NCBI RefSeq assembly: GCF_018889955.1
Contig: NZ_CP076545.1
Span: 1,550,001-1,614,000, forward strand
DNA length: 64,000 bases
Direction: 5' to 3'
Source of the DNA: Collinsella sp. zg1085
GTDB taxonomy: Bacteria > Actinomycetota > Coriobacteriia > Coriobacteriales > Coriobacteriaceae
A program made the translations under genes and the position numbers. The notes beneath the pieces are model-generated. The model searched no databases. It saw only the letters and a list, made by a program, of their open reading frames with translations, and had not been told where the DNA came from. Below, piece by piece: positions 53,976 to 62,308 of this stretch. How positions within the stretch are numbered: position 1 is the stretch's first letter; the number at the start of each line of letters is the position of its first letter.

Positions 53976-54016
53976 CTTCCGAGTTGAGAAGCGAACTGTT
54001 TTGCGTCGCCTTGCAG

Positions 54017-54248
54017 GAGCTGCAACCCCAGACCTTTCTTCGCATACACACTGCTTGTGTATGGCGGGTGTGGGGCGCGCTGGTCTGTGAGCCAGAAAAG
54101 TTGGGTTGCAGCATGAAGGTGGCATAGCTTTTCTAAGGGAACTTTCGCGTAGCGCAGTTCCCGTGAAAAGACTATGCCACCAACCAAAGCAAGAGCAAAA
54201 CAAGGCTGCAACAACAGCTCACCCCACACACGCCTTCAGGAAACAAGC
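54017..54248 (-). repeat. 233-bp palindromic repeat element, copy C (inverted)
   Basis: Read on the minus strand it matches copy A over its whole length, from GCTTGTTTCCTGAAGGC at 54248 to the GAGC end at 54017, with scattered substitutions. The central stem has mismatches where copy A is perfect. It ends 3 bases from the stop of the TrpA-like gene. Confidence 0.88.
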
Positions 54249-54250
54249 AG

Positions 54251-55057
54251 CTACATTCCAAGTGCTGCCAGATACTCCCGTACCGCTACTACACCCCCAG
54301 CATCAATGCGCCTTATCAGCTCTGACCCGATAATTGCTCCATCCGCGCCGCTATGAACCACAGTTTGGATATCTTCTTTACTCGATAGCCCAAACCCAAC
54401 AAATACTGGAATTTCGGAATAGCCTCGAATACGTGCAATAGTCGTTATGAATTCTGTTGGTAAAGGTCCTGTCTGACCAGTGAGCCCCGACCCCGTGACA
54501 ACATAAGCAAATTCCGAACACTGCCCTAGCATATGGTGCATCTCAGCTTCATCTGTCTCACCACTAAACACGCGCACAATGCCCGAATAATCTGCGACCC
54601 TAAGCTCACAATCCAAGCAAAGCACCGCATCATAGCGCCAACGCTCAAGCCGGCTCAGCTCATAACAATCCAAACTCTCACCGTATGTCATCAACACCAC
54701 GCGAAACGAATATCGATGTCGAATCTTACCCAGGGCATCCACAATATCTTCCCTCGTAAGACACCCTCGCACCTGTTCATGCGCATGCCGAATAACCGCA
54801 CCATCCGCATAAGGGTCAAGCGCAGGAATCCCAATTTCCACATAGCCGATACCACGCACTTCGAGTTCGTCCAACACAGCATAAAACATATCCCAGTTTG
54901 GATAACCCAACATTAGATAGAAAACCATGTGCTTTGATGGCAAACCCTTTGCTTGCACATCTTTTTTTGACACAGCTTTTTCCAGCTCATCTTTTGCCGT
55001 TATACCTTCAACATTCCCCACTTCAACCTCCTTAACACTCAGCTGCAGCATACACAC
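54251..55057 (-). CDS. TrpA-like protein (tryptophan synthase alpha homologue) in a PTS operon
   Basis: The TIM-barrel protein keeps the TrpA catalytic pair: Glu in YVEIGIP and Asp in LDPYADGAVI. The phosphate-binding region (YVVTGSGLTGQTG, VFVGFGLSSKEDI) is also present. TrpA normally splits indole-glycerol phosphate and passes indole to TrpB. Here there is no trpB or other trp gene; the gene ends an ascorbate-type PTS operon with a 10-base gap. The first about 40 residues are a non-conserved leader. It may act as an aldolase on a phosphorylated product of the imported sugar. That is inference. Confidence 0.75.
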   Translation of the reverse strand: MCMLQLSVKEVEVGNVEGITAKDELEKAVSKKDVQAKGLPSKHMVFYLMLGYPNWDMFYAVLDELEVRGIGYVEIGIPALDPYADGAVIRHAHEQVRGCLTREDIVDALGKIRHRYSFRVVLMTYGESLDCYELSRLERWRYDAVLCLDCELRVADYSGIVRVFSGETDEAEMHHMLGQCSEFAYVVTGSGLTGQTGPLPTEFITTIARIRGYSEIPVFVGFGLSSKEDIQTVVHSGADGAIIGSELIRRIDAGGVVAVREYLAALGM

Positions 55058-55067
55058 ACGTTAGACC

Positions 55068-56348
55068 CTAAAGCGGCAGCATTTTTAACAAAAAGCCAAG
55101 GAGCGGTCCATAGACGCAGTAATCAGTCTCAGACAAGATGCGCATAATGGGAGCATATGAGCCAATCAGCGGAAGTAAAAGCGCCTGACCAACAATCAAA
55201 AGCACGCCATTGATAAGTGATGCCATCACAGCGCCCCGTGCACCACCATGTGCTTCGCCAAATATTGCAGTAATAGCACCAGTAAAGAAGGTTGGAATAA
55301 GCGCAGGAAACACAATTACCGGGTATCCTACTGCTGCAAGCACAACCATGCCAACAAGTCCCGACGCCAAGCTGCAGAGAAAGCCAACGATTACGCAGGT
55401 TGGATAATTTGGAAACAATAGCGGTACATCAAGACCTGGTTTAGCGCCTGGAATAACCTTATCGGCAATACCATGAAATGCTGGAATAATCTCGGACAAC
55501 ATCATACGTACACCAGTGATAATAACGGTAATCCACATGCCAAAACTAATACCTTGGAGAATTGAAAAAACAAGAATATCTTTTCCGCCAGAAATGTTCT
55601 CGCTTACCCAAGCTGGATTTGCTATTGCACAAACCACCAAAAACAGCAGACTCATAACAAGCGTCAGTGCAATGGTCATTTCACGTAAAAACGAGAATTG
55701 TTTAGGAATTTCAATTGTTTCAAGGCTCTGCTCTTTATTGCCAAACTGCTTTGCCACAAGAGTTGCTACCAAGCAACCAATTGAGCTTGAGTGTGCAATC
55801 GTAAACCCTTCTGCACCTTTTACGCCCTGAATTGCCCAGTTGCAGTATGCGCAGGTCAACGTCATATAGCAGCCCAAAAGAACTGAACCTACGCCAACGA
55901 CTCCCCAAAATGGCAAACTCGTGTTGTATGTAAGCAACGCCGCAATAAGTCCCGAAAAGAAAAACGAAACATGTGCCGAAAGATGAACATATTTGAACTT
56001 CGTAAATCGTGCGAGCAACAGGTTAATCAAAAAGCCAAATGCAAAAATAAGTGCAAGTTCAGTGCCAATTTCTGCCATATACTCTGCTGATGCGCTTGCA
56101 ACATCGGTCGAGGCTTCACCGGACGCGCCAAAAGCTTTAGCTATCATAGTTGCAAGAGGCAGCAAGGTCATACCAAGCGTTTGTCCACCAAGATTGACCA
56201 TCGTAAAGCCAATCATCGCTTTAATTGCAGAAGGAAAAATCTGACTCCAGCTCTTTTTGAGAGCAAGCATGCCAACAACAACCACAAGACCAATAATAAA
56301 AACTGACTGGCTCAGGTAATTTTGTACGACGTAAAGAATAATATCCAT
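55068..56348 (-). CDS. PTS EIIC, ascorbate (UlaA/SgaT) type
   Basis: The 426-residue membrane permease has about ten helices and the UlaA pattern (KAMIGFTMVNLGGQTLG, ALLTYNTSLPFWG, FPNYPTCVIVGFL). It transports a sugar acid such as ascorbate coupled to phosphorylation by the cognate EIIB. It lies between the EIIB and TrpA-like genes with gaps of 5 and 10 bases. The downstream ascorbate catabolic genes (ulaD, ulaE, ulaF) are absent here, so the substrate may differ. Confidence 0.88.
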   Translation of the reverse strand: MDIILYVVQNYLSQSVFIIGLVVVVGMLALKKSWSQIFPSAIKAMIGFTMVNLGGQTLGMTLLPLATMIAKAFGASGEASTDVASASAEYMAEIGTELALIFAFGFLINLLLARFTKFKYVHLSAHVSFFFSGLIAALLTYNTSLPFWGVVGVGSVLLGCYMTLTCAYCNWAIQGVKGAEGFTIAHSSSIGCLVATLVAKQFGNKEQSLETIEIPKQFSFLREMTIALTLVMSLLFLVVCAIANPAWVSENISGGKDILVFSILQGISFGMWITVIITGVRMMLSEIIPAFHGIADKVIPGAKPGLDVPLLFPNYPTCVIVGFLCSLASGLVGMVVLAAVGYPVIVFPALIPTFFTGAITAIFGEAHGGARGAVMASLINGVLLIVGQALLLPLIGSYAPIMRILSETDYCVYGPLLGFLLKMLPL

Positions 56349-56353
56349 GAGAT

Positions 56354-56635
56354 TTATCCCTTCAATAATTCAATTGCCTGTAAAAGCTGGGCACGTAAAA
56401 ATGGCTTATCCATCATGTTGTCAATGCGAATAATGCAGGTATCAGCGTCGCGTAAGACATTTGCAAAGTCGCTTGTTGTGATGAGAATGTCATATGCAGA
56501 CGCATCCACCGAGCCAATGTCTGAAGCATCAACTGTTGCTTCAATCTGCTCTGCATCAAGAATCTGCTGAGCGAATAAGCGCAGCATCATACTGCTTCCA
56601 ACCCCTGCTCCGCAAACGGTGACGATTTTTACCAT
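56354..56635 (-). CDS. PTS EIIB, ascorbate/galactitol type
   Basis: The 93-residue EIIB domain has the phospho-Cys loop VCGAGVGSSMMLRLF with Cys8. It accepts phosphate from EIIA and passes it to the sugar in the EIIC. It overlaps the regulator gene by 7 bases. Its only EIIA partner in the operon is the C-terminal domain of that regulator. Confidence 0.9.
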   Translation of the reverse strand: MVKIVTVCGAGVGSSMMLRLFAQQILDAEQIEATVDASDIGSVDASAYDILITTSDFANVLRDADTCIIRIDNMMDKPFLRAQLLQAIELLKG

Positions 56636-58689
56636 GGTCTATCCCCTTCAATAAGCGCCATAACCTCTTGTGGTTGTGTGGCATTCTCTATACGTGCAAT
56701 AACGTCGCTATCAAATAACAAGTCAGTAAGCTCAGCAAGAGCATTTAGATGCGTTTGATGATCGACTGCGCACAAGGCAATAACTAAACGAACAGGATCA
56801 TTGCTAGGGTGTCCAAATACAACAGGTTCATCGAACGTAACGAGCGAAAAGCCAATTCCTTGTGCACCTTGTTCTGGACGCGCATGCGGCATGGCAATAC
56901 CTGGTGCAATAACAATATATGTTCCATTGACCTCGACATTTTCAATCATTGCATCAATGTACTCAGGCGTTGCAACGCCTTTTTGTACCAACAACTGCCC
57001 TGCCACTCGTACCGCAGCATCGCGATCGGGAGCATGTACCTTACAGGCAATTAAATCTTCTGTTAGAACCTCTTTGAGCATGGGCTCATACCTCGCTTTC
57101 AAATAATGTTGATGTGGTATCCCGTGAAAATACGACCCTAATTCCTGAACTAAGCTCTGCGTTTGGTGCTCATCCATAGAAACATGTTTAGTAATGAGCT
57201 TCATAAGCTCTGAAATATCAATATCAGAACTCCTAGCATCTAAAACAGTACGCAGCCGTTCCTGGTCGTCTTCTGTTAGTTGCGGCGATACAATCTCAAC
57301 CGGCAACGGCTTTTTAGTGATACGGCTCATGTCTACATTGAGTGGAACTGTGCTTACTATAAGGTCAGCATAATTGTGTGCAAGCCAAGCCTTAAGTTCA
57401 CGTTTTCCTAGAACCGCTACAACAGAAACGTTATAGAGAGCATGCAGACGCGCTCGCAAAATCTGCGAGGTTGATATACCTTCTTGGCACACAAGCACCA
57501 CACGCGTATACCGCTTTACCACGCAATTTCGCCGCTCAAGTGAGGCCGCAAAAAAGAGCGTGAAATACGCAAGTTCAGCTTCATCAAAATGAACTTTAAG
57601 CCCTGTTTCTAATACATGCACCGAAGAACAAACCGTCTCATGCAGTTCTGAACATTGGGTCTGAACATAGCCAAGCATGGGGTTATTCACTTGGTCGTTA
57701 TGATAAGCGCGCCAATATGCCGGGCGAAGATGATTGAGTAGACCTTGGAACAACGCGTCATCTTCGGAGAAGCCAGCACTTGGATACACCTGTGCAAGTT
57801 CATCGATGAAGGCATGGGTAAGCACCGTAAGCTTGAGCCAATTTTCGCTCAGCAAATCATCGTAGTGAGTTACTGAGCTCTCATGCAGACGTGCAGCAAT
57901 GTATAAAAGCTCTCCTTCGGGAATGGTGGGTACACCATAACAACAAGCAATACGAGACTGATAATGCTGGAGAAGTTCCTGCTCACGCGTCTCCAAGCCA
58001 ACAGATGGCGAATTGCTGATAAACTTGCCTATCCGGACTCTCCGGTATGCCGCATAGAGTGCTGCGAGTAATCGTTTGATAGCAGTATCTGAAAAAGTAA
58101 CAGACAACTCATCTGCTAAGTCTGACAATATTTCTGTCAGCTCATCAAGCATGCTCACGTCTTCTGTGGGAATTACATGTTCAAAATGCACCGCGTCTAC
58201 GGTAAACAAGTGTGTTAATGCCGCACGTATCGCAGGTTCTTCACCAGAAACAACATATCCTTTGAATGAAATTGTCTCAATTGAAATGCCCTGTGCTAGA
58301 AGTTCATCTTTAATACGCGCCAAATCACGAATCAACGTATTACGAGAAAGCTGCATAGATTGAGACAGCTCATCAATAGAAAAGCCTTGCGGACGCGTCA
58401 AAATTATCTGAGTGATTATATTTCGGCGAAATCGCTGATCAATATAGATAAGATCGTTTGTATCGATGAGCGACGAAAATGTGAGAGAAGGAATGTGGTC
58501 ATATGAAAGCAGGCCTTGATGATTACGTATGACCGGGAAAGCTTTTGATGCCAGCATTGCATTGAGACGCTGTATATCATTGTAGATGGTACGAGTGCTG
58601 ACATGCATCTGCTCAGCAATATGCTCAACAGAAATACTCTCTCCGCGTATGCAGATGAGGTCAAATACCTTGGCTAGCCTATTGCTCAT
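56629..58689 (-). CDS. PRD-containing transcriptional activator with EIIB and EIIA domains
   Basis: This 686-residue regulator has an N-terminal HTH (SVEHIAEQMHVSTRTIYNDI) and a second HTH (SIDELSQSMQLSRNTLIRDL), two PTS-regulation domains (about 185-400), an EIIB-like domain with Cys in LVCQEGISTSQ, and an EIIA domain (about 540-686) with the phospho-His stretch IAPGIAMPHARPEQG. The MtlR/LicR-like layout lets phosphorylation control gene activation. As no other EIIA is encoded here, its EIIA may also serve transport. It begins the operon. Confidence 0.9.
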   Translation of the reverse strand: MSNRLAKVFDLICIRGESISVEHIAEQMHVSTRTIYNDIQRLNAMLASKAFPVIRNHQGLLSYDHIPSLTFSSLIDTNDLIYIDQRFRRNIITQIILTRPQGFSIDELSQSMQLSRNTLIRDLARIKDELLAQGISIETISFKGYVVSGEEPAIRAALTHLFTVDAVHFEHVIPTEDVSMLDELTEILSDLADELSVTFSDTAIKRLLAALYAAYRRVRIGKFISNSPSVGLETREQELLQHYQSRIACCYGVPTIPEGELLYIAARLHESSVTHYDDLLSENWLKLTVLTHAFIDELAQVYPSAGFSEDDALFQGLLNHLRPAYWRAYHNDQVNNPMLGYVQTQCSELHETVCSSVHVLETGLKVHFDEAELAYFTLFFAASLERRNCVVKRYTRVVLVCQEGISTSQILRARLHALYNVSVVAVLGKRELKAWLAHNYADLIVSTVPLNVDMSRITKKPLPVEIVSPQLTEDDQERLRTVLDARSSDIDISELMKLITKHVSMDEHQTQSLVQELGSYFHGIPHQHYLKARYEPMLKEVLTEDLIACKVHAPDRDAAVRVAGQLLVQKGVATPEYIDAMIENVEVNGTYIVIAPGIAMPHARPEQGAQGIGFSLVTFDEPVVFGHPSNDPVRLVIALCAVDHQTHLNALAELTDLLFDSDVIARIENATQPQEVMALIEGDRPW

Positions 58690-58762
58690 GAGACAACCTC
58701 CTCATAACTCATACTAGGCGGAATGCTTAAGGTGCAACAAATCCAGACTTGTTCAAATTTCA

Positions 58763-58897
58763 ATGAAAGATTTGAGATATGACGAGCTCTACAATTTGCT
58801 TCATGAAAGCGAAGCTGATGTTATTCAAGGACGTGTATTGCCTTTTGACGAAACACTAAAACATATCAAGAAAGTGCTCGCTCATGGAGAGCAATAA
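58763..58897 (+). CDS. Small antitoxin-like ORF, 44 residues
   Basis: ATG 58763 to TAA 58897 encodes an acidic peptide (MKDLRYDELYNLLHESEA ... FDETLKHIKKVLAHGEQ). The pattern of Gly-Arg-Val then a short helix resembles the end of RelB/Phd-type antitoxins, which lie before a toxin gene. No toxin follows, only tRNA-Lys on the other strand. It may be a truncated antitoxin remnant. Confidence 0.4.
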   Translation: MKDLRYDELYNLLHESEADVIQGRVLPFDETLKHIKKVLAHGEQ

Positions 58898-58981
58898 GGC
58901 TCTAGGCTCTTATCTCGATATATCCAGCTAAAATTTCTGACGCTCTCATTCTGGATAAAACCGTCAAGCAAACGCCCTAGA

Positions 58982-59012
58982 TAAAAAATAGGGAGCCATC
59001 TTAGGCTCCCTA
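58982..59012 (-). terminator. Terminator of tRNA-Lys
   Basis: TAGGGAGCC and GGCTCCCTA (58989-59012) form a 9-bp stem with a 6-base loop; on the minus strand a run of T (58983-58988) follows. Confidence 0.9.
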
Positions 59013-59024
59013 CCTGCTTGCTTA

Positions 59025-59100
59025 TGGTGCGCCGTCAGGGGCTCGAACCCTGGACCTTGGGATTAAAAGTCCCCTGCTCTACCAGCTGAGCTAACAGCGC
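59025..59100 (-). tRNA. tRNA-Lys (UUU)
   Basis: The 76-base cloverleaf has anticodon loop CTTTTAA (anticodon TTT), acceptor stem GCGCTGT/ACGGCGC and encoded CCA. It stands alone with its own terminator. Confidence 0.95.
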
Positions 59101-59292
59101 GCGATGTGCATTGTATCACGCAATGGATTTCATCTCTAGTCCTAGAACAGCTTCACGTTTCATCAATAGCTCGCGCGAACCTCTGCATACACAGACCATA
59201 CATGAAATAGCTCAGCCTCTCAGCTACTGTAAGTACGTATTTCTCCAGCTAGCACAGCCGTAAACGCTCTGCCCTCAATGTCTGTAGACCAG

Positions 59293-60570
59293 CTATTCCC
59301 AGCTCCACTGCCCATTCACAAAAACGGGAACTTCTGAACCATCCTCACAAATTCCAGTAACCGACAAATCATCGGTACCAATCATAAAGTCTACGTGCGT
59401 ATGCGAGCTATTCACCCCGCGCTCACGTAGCTCCTCAGCACTCAACTCATAACCGCCCTCGTAGCACTCAGGAAAACCGATGCCCAGCGCTAAGTGACAA
59501 CTTGCATTCTCGTCATACAGGGTTGAATAAAAGAGCAAACCGCTCTCGCGAATAGGCGTATTTTTGGAAATAAGCGCAACCTCACCCAAACGACGGCCGC
59601 CCTCGTCGGTATCTAAAATACCTTTAAGCGTTTCTTTGCCAACGGCAGCATCAAACTCAACAACGCGACCCTGCTCAAAGCGCAACCAAAACCGGTCAAT
59701 CTTATTGCCGTGATGAATTAGGGGTAAAGCCGAATACACAACACCATCAACCTGCTCGCAATGCGGCGAGGTAAAAACCTCCTCGGTTGGAATATTGGGG
59801 AAGAAATCATGCCCGTCTGGGGTTTTACCTTTACCGCCCGCCCACACATGCTTATCGGTTAAGCCAACGCTTAAATCGGTGCCATTGCTTGCCGTATAAT
59901 GCAGCGCCTTAAAATGACGCTCGTTCAAAAAGCGCAAGTTTTTCTCAAAGCGCGCATCATGAAGCTCCCAGTCGCTTTCTGGGTCATCACCATCGGCACG
60001 CGCTACCGATAAAATCGCACGCCAGAGCTGGTATACACCAACCTCCTCGTTCTCCTGCGGAAAAACGTGCTGAGCCCATGCCGCAACCGGCGCACCTGCG
60101 ATACACCACGGGTTTTCATTGAAATCAAGCCCATGACGAAATACCGTGCATTGCTGATTTTTTGCCTTAGAAGCAGCTGCTGGCTTAGCTGGGTCAATAC
60201 CTAAGAGCGCCTCTGGATCGCTTCCATCAATAAACACAAAACAGGCACCCATAGCAGCTAAATCATCGAGCTGCGCGCGCTGCCAAGCAGGGACTGTTTC
60301 AAACCACGCCGTCTCAACATGCTCATACTCAAGACGTGATACCACATCATCAGACCAAATGACCGTTACATGTCCTGCCCCCGCCTCATATCCTGCGCGT
60401 ACAAGGTCACGACAAAAATCGGCGCGCTCAACAGGACAGCGCACTACCAGCTCTTGACCGGGCTTTACATGAACCCCCTTACGCACAATAAGCTGTGCAT
60501 AGCGCCAAATAGCCGGCTGCAGCGCCTTCATAGCTACACGCACTTCTTCGTGCGTCATAGATGCCGTCAT
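59293..60570 (-). CDS. M29-family aminopeptidase
   Basis: The 425-residue protein fits the M29 metallopeptidases (AmpS/PepS/AmpT). Metal-ligand stretches are visible: IPTEEVFTSPH, LYDENASCHLALG and SSHTHVDFMIGTDDLSV. It removes N-terminal residues from peptides in the cytoplasm with a two-metal centre. Length is normal and it lacks a signal peptide. It is separated from the next gene by about 75 bases. Met5 (60558) is a second possible start. Confidence 0.92.
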   Translation of the reverse strand: MTASMTHEEVRVAMKALQPAIWRYAQLIVRKGVHVKPGQELVVRCPVERADFCRDLVRAGYEAGAGHVTVIWSDDVVSRLEYEHVETAWFETVPAWQRAQLDDLAAMGACFVFIDGSDPEALLGIDPAKPAAASKAKNQQCTVFRHGLDFNENPWCIAGAPVAAWAQHVFPQENEEVGVYQLWRAILSVARADGDDPESDWELHDARFEKNLRFLNERHFKALHYTASNGTDLSVGLTDKHVWAGGKGKTPDGHDFFPNIPTEEVFTSPHCEQVDGVVYSALPLIHHGNKIDRFWLRFEQGRVVEFDAAVGKETLKGILDTDEGGRRLGEVALISKNTPIRESGLLFYSTLYDENASCHLALGIGFPECYEGGYELSAEELRERGVNSSHTHVDFMIGTDDLSVTGICEDGSEVPVFVNGQWSWE

Positions 60571-60645
60571 AGTTCAATCCTTTGAGTTTTTCAGGTTTCC
60601 TAGGGTTTCTTGAATTTCCCAGGTGTCATAGATTTATTAAATGTC

Positions 60646-61257
60646 TTAGTTCTCTTTGCTTCCCTTTGCCTTTTTACGCACACGACGCTCGCTCGCACGA
60701 CGCGCCCCGCGTTCAAGCACGTCATTCAAACGGCTCTCACTCAAGCCCTCGGCATGAGTGCGTTCAGCATTGCGGATGGGTCGAATCTTTACAAAATCAA
60801 AAATAAATGCGGCAATAATAATGATATATGCCATGCCCACCGCGGCATACTGCAAAAAACGCCCAGTATTATCAACCTGTTCGCCTAATACGATAAGCAA
60901 AATAAACGCGATAACAATCATTACAACACCAGCTGCAATAAGTGCATACCACGTTTGCCGATGACGCGCATACTCTGCATTTTCGCGCAGCAAAATATTA
61001 GAAGCCGCATATACGCGATCTTCCTGCTCACGCGCCTCACGACGACGCGCACGCTTCTCCTCGCGGCTTAAACCAATCAGCGACTCACCGCGCTCAGCAC
61101 GAGCTCGCTTTGCTTTTGCGCTGCTAGGAACCACGCGCACAGAACTTGCCGCAGCGCGTGCCGGACGTGCCGAAGCTGACGACCTACGAGCCATACCAGG
61201 TCTGCCATCGCGCAGTTGTTCTTGGGATCTCTTATTGAGAGGGCTTCTCGTACTCAC
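60646..61257 (-). CDS. Small membrane protein with basic tails
   Basis: The 203-residue protein has an about 100-residue basic, Ala/Arg-rich N-terminus (SREEKRARRREAREQEDR), two membrane helices (LIAAGVVMIVIAFILLIV and YAAVGMAYIIIIAAFIF) and a basic C-terminus (ASERRVRKKAKGSKEN). Family not recognised. Its ATG abuts the stop of purC, so they may be co-transcribed. Role unknown. Confidence 0.7.
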   Translation of the reverse strand: MSTRSPLNKRSQEQLRDGRPGMARRSSASARPARAAASSVRVVPSSAKAKRARAERGESLIGLSREEKRARRREAREQEDRVYAASNILLRENAEYARHRQTWYALIAAGVVMIVIAFILLIVLGEQVDNTGRFLQYAAVGMAYIIIIAAFIFDFVKIRPIRNAERTHAEGLSESRLNDVLERGARRASERRVRKKAKGSKEN

Positions 61258-62145
61258 TTACGCTTGCTCCTTCATCGAAGTAAATGGGGCACCGGTAATA
61301 AGTTCAAACGCTTCCTGATAGCGCGATGCCGTGCCGTCAATAACGTCTTGCGGCAAACGAGGCGGCTCGCCACTAAAGTCCCAATGGGATTTTAGCCAAT
61401 CACGCACATATTGCTTGTCGTAGCTTGGCTGTACTGCGCCTTCAACATAGCCCTCAGCAGGCCAAAAACGACTTGAATCAGGTGTTAGACACTCATCAAT
61501 CAACACAATCTCACCGTCGATAACACCAAATTCAAATTTGGTGTCGGCAATGATAATTCCACGTGTTGCCGCATATTCAGCAGCGGCGGTATAAATCTTG
61601 AGCGACAAATCGCGCAGCGCTTCGGCAGTTTTAGCGCCCACAATCTCGCAGCAGCGCTCAAAAGAGATGTTCTCGTCGTGATCGCCCAGCTCTGCTTTGG
61701 TAGAGGGCGTAAACAACGGCTCAGGAAGCTTTGATGCCTCAGTTAATCCAGCAGGCAGAGCAATCCCACATACGGTGCCATCTTGGTCGTAGGTCTTTTT
61801 GCCCGAGCCGGTTAAGTAGCCGCGCACAATACACTCAACCGGAAGTGGTTGAGCCTTTTTCACAAGCATAGAACGACCGGAAAGGTACGTCTGATATTCT
61901 TGAAACTCTACAGGAAAATCAGCAACATCAATTGAAATTAAGTGATGAGGAACAAGGTCTTGAAACTTCTCAAACCAAAATGCCGAAATACGATTGAGTA
62001 CCTCACCTTTTGTTGGAATTTCATCGGGCAAAATGTAATCAAAGGCCGAAATTCGATCGGTTGCAACCATAAGCAGGGCATCACCTGCATCATAGATGTC
62101 GCGAACCTTTCCATGAGAGTCAGGGCGACGTTCCATTGTTTCCAC
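61258..62145 (-). CDS. purC: SAICAR synthase
   Basis: PurC joins aspartate to CAIR in purine synthesis. Motifs SHGKVRDIYDAG, MVATDRISAFDYILPDEIP, VECIVRGYLTGSG and IIIADTKFEFGV with LIDECLTPDSSRFWP are all present. The 295-residue length is normal. The GTG start at 62145 follows GAGGAG by about 9 bases; Met4 is the alternative. No other pur genes are adjacent. Confidence 0.95.
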   Translation of the reverse strand: METMERRPDSHGKVRDIYDAGDALLMVATDRISAFDYILPDEIPTKGEVLNRISAFWFEKFQDLVPHHLISIDVADFPVEFQEYQTYLSGRSMLVKKAQPLPVECIVRGYLTGSGKKTYDQDGTVCGIALPAGLTEASKLPEPLFTPSTKAELGDHDENISFERCCEIVGAKTAEALRDLSLKIYTAAAEYAATRGIIIADTKFEFGVIDGEIVLIDECLTPDSSRFWPAEGYVEGAVQPSYDKQYVRDWLKSHWDFSGEPPRLPQDVIDGTASRYQEAFELITGAPFTSMKEQA

Positions 62146-62308
62146 CGAAACCAGCTCCTCGGGTCGTAGCGGTATCCGTATCGCATATATTCTTACGGCT
62201 CATACGTTCTCTATTGTAGTGGAGTTATGGGTATCTCTCTGCCTGTTTTTCGCATCACAGCAACAAGTATAGAAACCAAACGCACAAATAAAATCGAACA
62301 CACGAGCG

